A DNA stretch of 5,130 nt from NCBI GenBank assembly GCA_010028225.1, contig RGOY01000097.1, positions 1 through 5,130 of the forward strand, in the 5' to 3' direction. Origin of the DNA: Actinomycetota bacterium. Lineage in GTDB: Bacteria; Actinomycetota; Actinomycetes; Nanopelagicales; Nanopelagicaceae. Below, one piece after another: positions 1 to 5,130 of the stretch. The translations under genes were made by a program, and so were the position numbers. Position 1 is the stretch's first letter. Every line of letters starts with the position of its first letter. The notes under the pieces are model-generated. The model made no database searches. It saw only the letters and a list, made by a program, of their open reading frames with translations, and had not been told where the DNA came from.

Positions 1-842
1 GCGACGGTATCTGATTGAACATCGCCATCGTAATTCTTACAAGCCCAGATGTATCCGCCTTCCCAGCGAAGTGAAGTAGCGACCATGTCATCGATCAGTC
101 GATGGTCGTACTCGAGGCCATTCTTATCAAACTCTGCTTTGAACTCCTTCTCGAAGACTTCAGCAAAAATATCTTTGAATCGGCCGTCATATGCCTTAAG
201 GATCGTGTTCTTGGTCGAGAGGAAGACCGGGTACTTGCGGGCTAAGCCGTAGTTGAAAGATGCGCGAGCAAAATCTCTGATTGAATCATCGAGGTTATAC
301 ATTGCCATTGCTACACCAGAAGAAGGGAACTTGAAGACTTCAAATTCCATCGGGGCCGATCCATCCTCTGGCGTGAAGGTGACTGTCAGAGTTCCAGCAC
401 CAGGAACCTTGAAATCAGTGGCGCGATATTGATCGCCATATGCGTGACGACCGATGACGATTGGTTTCGTCCAGTGCGGGATCAACCTTGGTACATTTTT
501 GATGATAATCGGCTCACGGAAGATAACGCCACCGAGGATGTTTCGGATGGTTCCATTCGGCGACTTCCACATCTTCTTCAAGTTAAATTCCTTGACGCGT
601 GCCTCATCAGGAGTGATAGTCGCGCATTTGACGCCGACACCATGCTTCTTTATCGCGTTAGCGCTATCGATAGTCACCTGATCATCTGTCTTATCGCGAT
701 ACTCGATGCCGAGGTCGTAATACTCAAGATTCACATCAAGATAAGGAAGAATCAATTGCTCTTTGATGAAGGCCCAGATGATGCGAGTCATCTCGTCGCC
801 ATCGAGCTCGACGACGGTTCCAGCGACTTTAATCTTGTTCAT
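1..842 (-). CDS. icd: Isocitrate dehydrogenase, homodimeric eukaryotic-like type, 3' end missing
   Basis: This gene encodes isocitrate dehydrogenase, the TCA-cycle enzyme that oxidatively decarboxylates isocitrate to 2-oxoglutarate in the cytoplasm. The 280 codons present closely resemble animal IDH1: GDEMTRIIW at 15-23, VGVKCATITPDE at 69-80, MWKSPNGTIRNILGG at 91-105, GRHAYGDQYRATDF at 131-144 and STKNTILK at 209-216. Substrate and catalytic residues are in place: R100, R109, R132 and Y139 at the human numbers, then K211, D251, D274 and D278 one residue earlier because of a single deletion. The family is about 400-415 residues long, so roughly the last third lies beyond the window. NADP use is assumed from the family, since the cofactor-selecting residues are in the missing part. 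The ATG at 840-842 directly follows the mdh TAA stop with no spacer, and GAAGGA seven bases upstream is a good ribosome binding site. It is almost certainly co-transcribed with mdh. Confidence 0.96.
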   Translation of the reverse strand, partial: MNKIKVAGTVVELDGDEMTRIIWAFIKEQLILPYLDVNLEYYDLGIEYRDKTDDQVTIDSANAIKKHGVGVKCATITPDEARVKEFNLKKMWKSPNGTIRNILGGVIFREPIIIKNVPRLIPHWTKPIVIGRHAYGDQYRATDFKVPGAGTLTVTFTPEDGSAPMEFEVFKFPSSGVAMAMYNLDDSIRDFARASFNYGLARKYPVFLSTKNTILKAYDGRFKDIFAEVFEKEFKAEFDKNGLEYDHRLIDDMVATSLRWEGGYIWACKNYDGDVQSDTV

Positions 843-1799
843 TTAGAGATCCTTCACATCGTTCTGCTTGGCACGGACTGCCTCTGCAGCCACCAAGAGC
901 GCATCGCGCTCACCTTGTTCTAACTCAGTTTCAACGACTTTCTTGACACCTTCGCGACCAATCGCAGCCTCAACGCCAAGATAGACACCGGAAATTCCGT
1001 ACTGTCCTTCGACCCAGGCGCAGACTGGCATCACAGCGCCAGAGTCTTCAATCACGGCCTTCGCCATTCTCGCTGCCGCAGCAGATGGCGCGTAGTAAGC
1101 CGATCCAGTCTTCAAGAGAGCGACGATCTCTGCGCCACCATTTCGAGTCCGATCAACCAGGCCCGCGATTTCCTCTTGCGACAGGAGATCCTTGAGTGGT
1201 TTTCCGCTGACAGTACATCGACTTGGCACCGGAACCATTGTTTCGCCGTGAGAACCAAGAGTGAGCGTTGCAACTGAGGAGATAGGAACATTCAACTTCT
1301 CGGCGACAAAATGAGTGAAGCGCGCTGTATCAAGCATCCCCGCCTGTCCCATAACTCGATTGTGTGGGAACTTCGTCGCGATCTGAGCAAGCGCAGTCAT
1401 CTCATCAAGAGGATTAGAGACGACGATGACAACTGCACCTGGGGCATGCTTTGCAACATTCTCGGCAACGCCACGCACAATTCCGGCATTGACGCCGATG
1501 AGATCCATCCGGCTCATTCCAGGCTTTCTTGGCAGTCCTGCAGTTATCACGACGACATCTGATCCAGCAATCGCCTCATATCCTGCGCCTTCTGCAGTGG
1601 TGCTCTGACCAATCACTTTAGTCTCGAATCCCTCGATCGATCGAGATTGATTGATATCGAGCGCTATTCCTTCGGGCTTTCCTTCGACAATATCTGTGAG
1701 AACAACCGTTTCAAAGATGTCATATTCAGCAAGCCGAAGCGCTGTCGTAGATCCGTAGAAACCACTTCCGACTACTGTGACTTTTCCTTTGCGCGCCAT
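843..1799 (-). CDS. mdh: Malate dehydrogenase (LDH-like type)
   Basis: This gene encodes cytoplasmic malate dehydrogenase, which interconverts malate and oxaloacetate with NAD(H) in the TCA cycle. The 318 residues match the usual length and are of the LDH-like type. The N-terminal Rossmann fold has the dinucleotide loop GSGFYG (11-16), a variant of GxGxxG. An acidic residue, D36, follows strand 2 and favours NAD over NADP. The mobile loop reads LPRKPGMSR (89-97). R91 occupies the position that is Gln in lactate dehydrogenases, so malate is the expected substrate; R97 is the second arginine. SNPLD (128-132) supplies N129, MLDTARF (155-161) supplies the D157 and R160 pair, and GSHGE (182-186) supplies the catalytic H184. 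The ATG at 1799 puts the glycine loop at the normal distance from the N terminus. GGAAGGT lies 11 bases upstream. The stop codon directly abuts icd, so the pair forms a TCA operon. Confidence 0.96.
   Translation of the reverse strand: MARKGKVTVVGSGFYGSTTALRLAEYDIFETVVLTDIVEGKPEGIALDINQSRSIEGFETKVIGQSTTAEGAGYEAIAGSDVVVITAGLPRKPGMSRMDLIGVNAGIVRGVAENVAKHAPGAVVIVVSNPLDEMTALAQIATKFPHNRVMGQAGMLDTARFTHFVAEKLNVPISSVATLTLGSHGETMVPVPSRCTVSGKPLKDLLSQEEIAGLVDRTRNGGAEIVALLKTGSAYYAPSAAAARMAKAVIEDSGAVMPVCAWVEGQYGISGVYLGVEAAIGREGVKKVVETELEQGERDALLVAAEAVRAKQNDVKDL
850..855 (-). promoter_or_regulatory. Ribosome binding site of icd inside the mdh 3' end
   Basis: GAAGGA lies seven bases before the icd ATG, within the codons for the last residues of Mdh (DVKDL). 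It has the best spacing of any ribosome binding site in the window. It supports the ATG at 842 as the icd start despite the zero-length junction. Confidence 0.7.
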
Positions 1800-1801
1800 C
1801 T

Positions 1802-1815
1802 AAGGTCCACACCTT
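1802..1815 (-). promoter_or_regulatory. Small hairpin over the mdh ribosome binding site
   Basis: On the coding strand AAGGT, a GTGG loop and ACCTT form a perfect five-pair stem that ends two bases before the mdh ATG. The left arm is most of the only plausible Shine-Dalgarno sequence (GGAAGGT, 1811-1817), which sits 11 bases from the ATG, rather far. If the stem forms in RNA it would partly hide the ribosome binding site. The stem is short and could be chance; a regulatory role is inference. Confidence 0.3.
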
Positions 1816-1837
1816 CCACTACATCGAATCAGAGTTC

Positions 1838-1850
1838 TCAAGTAACTTGA
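1838..1850. repeat. Odd palindrome upstream of mdh, possible operator
   Basis: TCAAGT, one central base, then ACTTGA make a perfect 13-bp inverted repeat located 39-51 bases before the mdh start. On the minus strand it overlaps a second short palindrome, ACTT-C-AAGT. The symmetry and the position just downstream of the candidate -10 box would suit a repressor site. I recognise no known regulator motif in it. Confidence 0.35.
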
Positions 1851-1928
1851 AGTGAGGGCAATGTTACCTGCGGATGCGAAGCATGAAGAATTCGGGGTAA
1901 GTGCTCTTGAAAGCGCTAGGTGTGAATC

Positions 1929-1957
1929 AGGCTGAGGAATTAGGCTGAGGAATTAGG
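1929..1957. repeat. 13-bp tandem duplication across the DUF3017 stop codon
   Basis: AGGCTGAGGAATT occurs at 1929-1941 and again, without a mismatch, at 1942-1954, followed by a partial third copy AGG (1955-1957). The second copy covers the last codons of DUF3017, and the stop codon (1940-1942) straddles the junction of the two units. The perfect identity suggests a recent slippage event. Confidence 0.9.
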
Positions 1958-2194
1958 TAGGGCCAGAGCGACTGTTACCAGGGCCACAGCGATGATCAAC
2001 GGAATGATCAACTGGAGACGACGCTTCTCCCCTTGGGCCAACATCTCCGCAATGGTCCGTACGCCAAGTCCAAAACCCATTGAGATAGCCCCGTAGCGGA
2101 CATTGACGAAGATTGCGAGGAAGAGTCCGAGCAATATGACTGCTAGTCCAAGATTTCGAACCAGATTAAGTCCAGCTCGTATCGCTTGCATCAT
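1940..2194 (-). CDS. DUF3017 family small membrane protein
   Basis: This is an 84-residue hydrophobic protein of unknown function. Its size and its place between folD and mdh match the DUF3017 family, a conserved actinobacterial neighbour of these genes; the assignment rests on that synteny and on the membrane profile. A short positively charged N-terminal segment (R6, R13) precedes a clear membrane helix at about 15-32. A glycine-rich, less hydrophobic segment at about 35-53 is possibly a second helix. The charged loop GEKRR (55-59) follows, then a strong helix at about 60-79. No catalytic motif or signal peptidase site is visible. Two Met codons stand in tandem (2194 and 2191). The first is preferred because it touches the folD TAG stop and is nearer to GAGGAAG. 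The gene is translated in the purH-folD unit, and its C terminus lies in a 13-bp tandem duplication. Confidence 0.85.
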   Translation of the reverse strand: MMQAIRAGLNLVRNLGLAVILLGLFLAIFVNVRYGAISMGFGLGVRTIAEMLAQGEKRRLQLIIPLIIAVALVTVALALPNSSA

Positions 2195-3058
2195 CTATTC
2201 GACCACTTCCTCAAACTCCCCGCGATGGATCCGAATGATGTTCTCCAGCAACATCGCACGCGTCATCGGGCCAACACCCCCAGGAACCGGCGAGAGCGCA
2301 CCAGCGACCTGTGAGACATCGGGATGAACATCGCCAACAAGAGTGATTGCATCTCTGGTTAGACCAACGTCAACCACAGTTGCGCCGGTGGAGATCATCT
2401 CTTTCCTGATCATCCATTTCTTTCCGGCAGCTGCAATCACAATGTCAGCGCGCTTGATTGCCTCCTCGGGATCTCTTGTACCAGTGTGGATCACGCTCAC
2501 CGTTGCGTTGACATCTCGATCACTCATCATCAAGGCAAGTGGTCTACCTACAGTGACACCACGTCCAACAATCGCAACTTTTGCGCCAGAGAGTTCAATC
2601 TTGTAGGCGCGAAGCAATCGAATGATTCCGACCGGTGTACATGGTCGCGGCGCATTAGCGCCAGAGACCAATTTGCCGAGATTCACCGGATGCAGACCAT
2701 CGCAATCTTTTTTTGGATTAATGGCTTCAAGGAAGCGCTGATGACTTTGGCCGTTGGGAAGTGGAAGTTGTAGAAGAAATCCAGTGCAGCCGGGCTCTGA
2801 GTTGAGTGAAGATATTGCCTTGAGAATATCTTTACTCGATGCTGATTCGGGTAAGTCGATTCGAAATGAGTTAATGCCTACTTCGCTACAGTCGCGATGT
2901 TTACCTGCGACATAACTCTTTGATGCTGGATCATCGCCCACCAAGATTGTCCCAAGTCCTGGGATCGACGCGCCTCTCGTCTTCTTCAGACTATCGATGT
3001 AATCCTTGATATCGCTCCTGACTTGAGAAGCGATTGACTTACCATCAAGTGAGATCAC
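2195..3058 (-). CDS. folD: Bifunctional methylenetetrahydrofolate dehydrogenase / methenyltetrahydrofolate cyclohydrolase
   Basis: FolD is a cytoplasmic enzyme that converts 5,10-methylene-THF to 5,10-methenyl-THF with NADP and then hydrolyses it to 10-formyl-THF. Its 287 residues are the normal length. The catalytic domain shows SYVAGKHRDCSEVGI (48-62) with Y49 and the essential K53, QLPLP (97-101) with Q97, and KKDCDGLHP (116-124) with D120. The NADP-binding domain has VGRGVTVGRP (164-173), and the closing signature PVPGGVGPMT spans 257-266. The start is GTG at 3058. An in-frame TAG at 3070-3068 leaves no upstream alternative, and the conserved LDGK begins at residue 4. No Shine-Dalgarno sequence precedes the GTG; the whole 21-base gap after purH is a hairpin, so initiation probably depends on coupling to purH translation. 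Its product is the formyl donor for PurH, which fits the shared operon. A7 at 2714-2708 (coding strand) is in frame and the reading frame is intact. Confidence 0.97.
   Translation of the reverse strand: MISLDGKSIASQVRSDIKDYIDSLKKTRGASIPGLGTILVGDDPASKSYVAGKHRDCSEVGINSFRIDLPESASSKDILKAISSLNSEPGCTGFLLQLPLPNGQSHQRFLEAINPKKDCDGLHPVNLGKLVSGANAPRPCTPVGIIRLLRAYKIELSGAKVAIVGRGVTVGRPLALMMSDRDVNATVSVIHTGTRDPEEAIKRADIVIAAAGKKWMIRKEMISTGATVVDVGLTRDAITLVGDVHPDVSQVAGALSPVPGGVGPMTRAMLLENIIRIHRGEFEEVVE
2206..2212 (-). promoter_or_regulatory. Ribosome binding site of the DUF3017 gene
   Basis: GAGGAAG inside the last codons of folD lies 11 bases before the first ATG and 14 before the second. That is already long for the first and favours it over the second. 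Coupling to ribosomes finishing folD is likely because stop and start are adjacent. Confidence 0.5.
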
Positions 3059-3079
3059 TCGATGAGTCTAATTCATCGA
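3059..3079 (-). promoter_or_regulatory. Hairpin filling the whole purH-folD gap
   Basis: On the coding strand the gap consists of TCGATGA, a seven-base loop ATTAGAC, and TCATCGA: a perfect seven-pair stem whose ends abut the purH stop codon and the folD GTG start. It occupies the place where a Shine-Dalgarno sequence would be expected. No U-run follows, so it is not an intrinsic terminator. A ribosome finishing purH could open it, which suggests translational coupling, but it might also act in RNA processing. The symmetry is read directly; any role is inferred. Confidence 0.5.
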
Positions 3080-4522
3080 CTAATGAGAGAAGTGCCTTCT
3101 GCCAGTGAGATACATCGTGACACCCATACTTGCCATGGATTCAATCACTTCATTATCTCTTTTGCTTCCGCCCGGTTGAACAATCGCACGCACTCCGGCA
3201 CGAGCAAGTTCAACTGCGCCATCTGGAAAGGGAAAAAAGCCGTCGCTCGCTGCAAACGCACCCTGGGCTCGATCGCCAGCATGGCTTACTGCTAATCGTG
3301 CTGCATCGACGCGACTCACTTGACCCATTCCAATGCCCACTGTTGCCTGGTTTTTTGCGATCACTATCGCATTACTCTTCACAGATCGAATAGATCGCCA
3401 TGCGAAACGTAGCTCTTCCATCATTTCGAGATTTAGTTCATCTCCAGCGACCAATTCCCAATCAAGTGGATCAGAGTGGACATCATCGATTTCTTGTAAG
3501 AGCAAGCCACCCGAGATGAAATGGCCGGTGACGGTAGGAATGTGCTTCTTAGCATCGACCTGAAGCAGCCTCAACTCTCTCCTCGTTGCCAGGACTTCAA
3601 TCGCTCTTGGCGTGAACTCTGGAGCCACAATCACCTCCAAAAAGATCTCACTCAAGTTCTTTGCGAGGTTCTCATCAACTTCGGCATTGATCGCCACGAC
3701 TCCACCAAAACTTGAGACTGGGTCAGATTCCAAGGCTTTCTTGAATGCGACAAGAGAAGACTCACCTGAGGCAATGCCACAGGGATTTCCATGTTTGATG
3801 ATTGCGCAAGTACTTTGCTTATGGTCGGATGCTGCTCGCCAAGCCGCATCTGCATCAAGGAGATTGTTATAGGAAAGCAATTTGCTCTTGTTCGTATCTA
3901 TTCGTTTTGCTCCCGCAATACCAACGCAGGTCCCAACAATTGCGCCACCTTGGTGCGGATTCTCGCCATAGCGAAGTGACGGGGCAAAGTGGCGTGCTAT
4001 CTCCATCTCATATTGCATCGTGGTAGCAAAAGCGATTCCAGCAAGCTCCTGCCGGCGATGATCCGAAAGCCCCAATGGAAGGGAATCAATGAACTCTTGG
4101 TAGAGATTAGGGTGAGCAAGCACAGTGACAAAGCGATGGTTTTTTGCTGCTGCTCTCATGAGCGCAGTGCCACCAATATCTATCGCTTCAATCGTCGGAT
4201 TCGAAGCAAAGTCATAGAGATTTACCACGACGATATCGATTGGTGAGATGTGAGAGTGCTCTAATTCGGCCATCTCTTCTTGAGAGTCTCGATCGCAAAG
4301 GATTCCGGCAAAGATATTGGGATGTAGAGATTTGACTCGACCGCCAGCAAGTTCTGCAACTCCTGTTACTTCACTAATTGAAGTCACCTGAATCCCAGAT
4401 ACCTGCAAAGTTCTAGCAGTTCCGCTCGTTGCGACTACCTCGTAATTGGATTGAATCAGCGCCGTGACAAGCTCGACCAGTCCATCCCGATTTGTAACCG
4501 AGACAAGTGCTCGCCGCTTCAT
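3080..4522 (-). CDS. purH: Bifunctional AICAR formyltransferase / IMP cyclohydrolase
   Basis: PurH carries out the last two steps of IMP synthesis: formylation of AICAR with 10-formyl-THF, then ring closure. The N-terminal cyclohydrolase domain (about 1-170) has RRALVSVTN at 3-11, GRVKSLHP at 61-68, VVVNLY at 98-103 and IDIGGTALMRAAAKNH at 114-129. K64, Y103, D115 and K127 match the active-site residues of the family. The transformylase domain starts at LRYGENPHQ (183-191), continues through LLSYNNLLDADAAW (215-228) and the catalytic K243-H244 in IIKHGNPCG, and ends in GRRHFSH. At 480 residues it is shorter than the usual 505-530: the interdomain linker and a loop before IDIGG are trimmed, and the usual NLYPF reads NLYDF. 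The ATG at 4522 overlaps the upstream stop codon as ATGA; an in-frame TGA at 4540-4538 rules out an earlier start. No Shine-Dalgarno sequence is visible, so coupled re-initiation is likely. Confidence 0.97.
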   Translation of the reverse strand: MKRRALVSVTNRDGLVELVTALIQSNYEVVATSGTARTLQVSGIQVTSISEVTGVAELAGGRVKSLHPNIFAGILCDRDSQEEMAELEHSHISPIDIVVVNLYDFASNPTIEAIDIGGTALMRAAAKNHRFVTVLAHPNLYQEFIDSLPLGLSDHRRQELAGIAFATTMQYEMEIARHFAPSLRYGENPHQGGAIVGTCVGIAGAKRIDTNKSKLLSYNNLLDADAAWRAASDHKQSTCAIIKHGNPCGIASGESSLVAFKKALESDPVSSFGGVVAINAEVDENLAKNLSEIFLEVIVAPEFTPRAIEVLATRRELRLLQVDAKKHIPTVTGHFISGGLLLQEIDDVHSDPLDWELVAGDELNLEMMEELRFAWRSIRSVKSNAIVIAKNQATVGIGMGQVSRVDAARLAVSHAGDRAQGAFAASDGFFPFPDGAVELARAGVRAIVQPGGSKRDNEVIESMASMGVTMYLTGRRHFSH

Positions 4523-5130
4523 GGAGCGGAATCTACGTCAACGTCTCGAGCCTTGCTTCGGCGAAGTCGCATCAGCATCAGACTCTTCGAAAGCGCCATC
4601 CCGAGGGCAACTTCTCCGGTAAGGACCAGCGGAAATCGCCACCAGGAAACACCGACCTGCGAGAGCGCTGCACTGACCAACTGACCACTCGAGAGTAAGG
4701 CAAGAATAAGCGATAGACCTGCGAAGAAAGCCAGAGAAATTGCGGGTGCACGATCACTACCAAAGCGCTGGTGAAGTTTAAGGTGAATGAAGAATCCGAG
4801 AGCTACAACAGTAACTGCTCCGAGAATGGCAAAAGGGAAGAGTCCACGAGGAAGTGCGCCGAGCAGAGGAATCGCAGGAATCTGATCAAGTTGATGGACA
4901 AAGGGCGCGACAATTGAATCAGCACCAAGATGTGCGCCCGCGCCTGAGATATAGCCAAGCGTCGCAACAATCAGATTTGGCAGATATAGAACTTGAATGA
5001 CAATCAAAGCAAGTCCACCAAAAATCCCTGGAGCGATCACTGTAGTTAGATCCATCACCACTCGAAAATGAAAGATAAGAGAGGAAATGAGGACGAGAGT
5101 AGAGAGCGCCAGGAGTAAAGCCATTCCTGC
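4519..5130 (-). CDS. DUF6350 / PerM-like multi-pass membrane protein, 5' end missing
   Basis: This is the C-terminal half or so of an integral membrane protein. The frame stays open to the window edge, so the Met at 5124 need not be the start and is used only for numbering. Hydrophobic helices lie at about 1-20, 28-48, 92-115, 127-150 and 162-183, followed by a basic tail (RLRRSKARD) ending in SAP. The diagnostic stretch runs from YLPNLIVATLGYISGAG (47-63) to IPAIPLLGALP (82-92), which fits actinobacterial DUF6350. In Mycobacterium tuberculosis the gene at this place, ahead of purN and purH, is Rv0955 (PerM), a membrane protein linked to cell division. Calling this gene PerM-like rests on that synteny plus the motif. 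It shows no transporter or enzyme signature. The stop codon overlaps the purH start (ATGA). In relatives purN lies between the two genes; here it is missing. Family confidence is good; function is unknown. Confidence 0.85.
   Translation of the reverse strand, partial: AGMALLLALSTLVLISSLIFHFRVVMDLTTVIAPGIFGGLALIVIQVLYLPNLIVATLGYISGAGAHLGADSIVAPFVHQLDQIPAIPLLGALPRGLFPFAILGAVTVVALGFFIHLKLHQRFGSDRAPAISLAFFAGLSLILALLSSGQLVSAALSQVGVSWWRFPLVLTGEVALGMALSKSLMLMRLRRSKARDVDVDSAP

Larger units (their letters stand above)
1800..1939 (-). promoter_or_regulatory. Intergenic region, likely mdh-icd promoter and leader
   Basis: This 140-bp gap is the only sizeable noncoding stretch, so it is the natural place for a promoter driving mdh-icd separately from the purine genes. 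On the minus strand TAACAT (1866-1861) fits an actinobacterial TAnnnT -10 box and would start a leader of about 55 bases. No convincing TTGACA-like -35 box lies 16-18 bases upstream; TCTTCA is the nearest. The gap also holds an odd palindrome (1838-1850), part of a tandem duplication (1929-1957) and the mdh ribosome binding site. I see no intrinsic terminator after DUF3017, so read-through from upstream remains possible. Confidence 0.35.

Noticed and set aside
429..923. A 164-codon open frame on the plus strand
   Set aside because: It lies antisense to icd and the end of mdh, both strongly identified. Its protein has no recognisable domain, so it is a shadow of the coding strand.
1632..1645. 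14-bp perfect palindrome CTCGATCGATCGAG
   Set aside because: It falls inside mdh and encodes in-frame SRSIE-type residues; repeated GATC/CGAT words are common in this sequence, so no separate function is supported.
1900..1917. Possible terminator hairpin downstream of DUF3017
   Set aside because: The stem has a mismatch, only about five pairs, and is followed by TACCCC on the coding strand rather than a U-run.
1990..2014. Repeated ATGATCAAC word
   Set aside because: It encodes the Leu-Ile-Ile repeats of a membrane helix in the DUF3017 protein and is explained by hydrophobic coding.
2708..2714. Run of seven A on the coding strand of folD, a potential slippage or frameshift site
   Set aside because: The zero frame encodes the expected Pro-Lys-Lys-Asp of FolD and continues to a normal end; no alternative frame product is plausible.
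3130..3393. Plus-strand open frames opposite purH
   Set aside because: Several overlapping antisense frames occur here without start signals or recognisable domains; purH fully accounts for the sequence.
4519..5124. Reading the membrane protein as a complete 201-residue protein starting at 5124
   Set aside because: The frame stays open to the window edge and family members are longer, so the gene is treated as truncated at its 5' end.

Overview
This is a compact stretch of core-metabolism genes, all read from the minus strand. About 97% of it is coding. The proteins, the gene order (DUF6350/PerM-like, purH, folD, DUF3017, mdh, icd) and the roughly half-GC composition (judged by eye on a few lines) point to an actinobacterium. 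Tight packing, zero-length junctions and a shortened PurH suggest a streamlined lineage such as the freshwater acI/Nanopelagicales group. That placement is an inference; no marker gene here fixes it.

Layout in transcription order, from high to low coordinates. A 5'-truncated multi-pass membrane protein of the DUF6350/PerM type (4519-5130) runs into purH (3080-4522) through an ATGA overlap. A 21-nt gap, which is itself a perfect hairpin (3059-3079), leads to folD (2195-3058), which starts at GTG. The folD stop codon touches the start of a small DUF3017 membrane protein (1940-2194). A 140-bp gap (1800-1939) follows, the only substantial noncoding DNA in the window. It carries a 13-bp tandem duplication, an odd palindrome and probably the mdh promoter and leader. 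Then comes mdh (843-1799), whose TAA stop touches the ATG of icd (1-842). The icd gene runs off the left edge before its end.

The genes fall into two functional blocks. FolD supplies 10-formyl-tetrahydrofolate, the one-carbon donor used by the AICAR transformylase half of PurH, so purH and folD form a purine/one-carbon unit. Mdh and Icd are TCA-cycle dehydrogenases and form a second unit, probably with its own promoter. The two small or partial membrane proteins are conserved syntenic passengers; neither has a function that can be read from its sequence.

No new biological system is visible. The points worth a second look are modest: purN is absent from its usual place before purH, PurH has lost linker and loop residues, hairpins sit exactly in the ribosome-access regions of folD and mdh, and a 13-bp duplication crosses the DUF3017 stop codon without changing the protein. 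The plus strand holds only antisense shadows of these genes, and I saw no tRNA, rRNA, CRISPR array, insertion sequence or phage gene.
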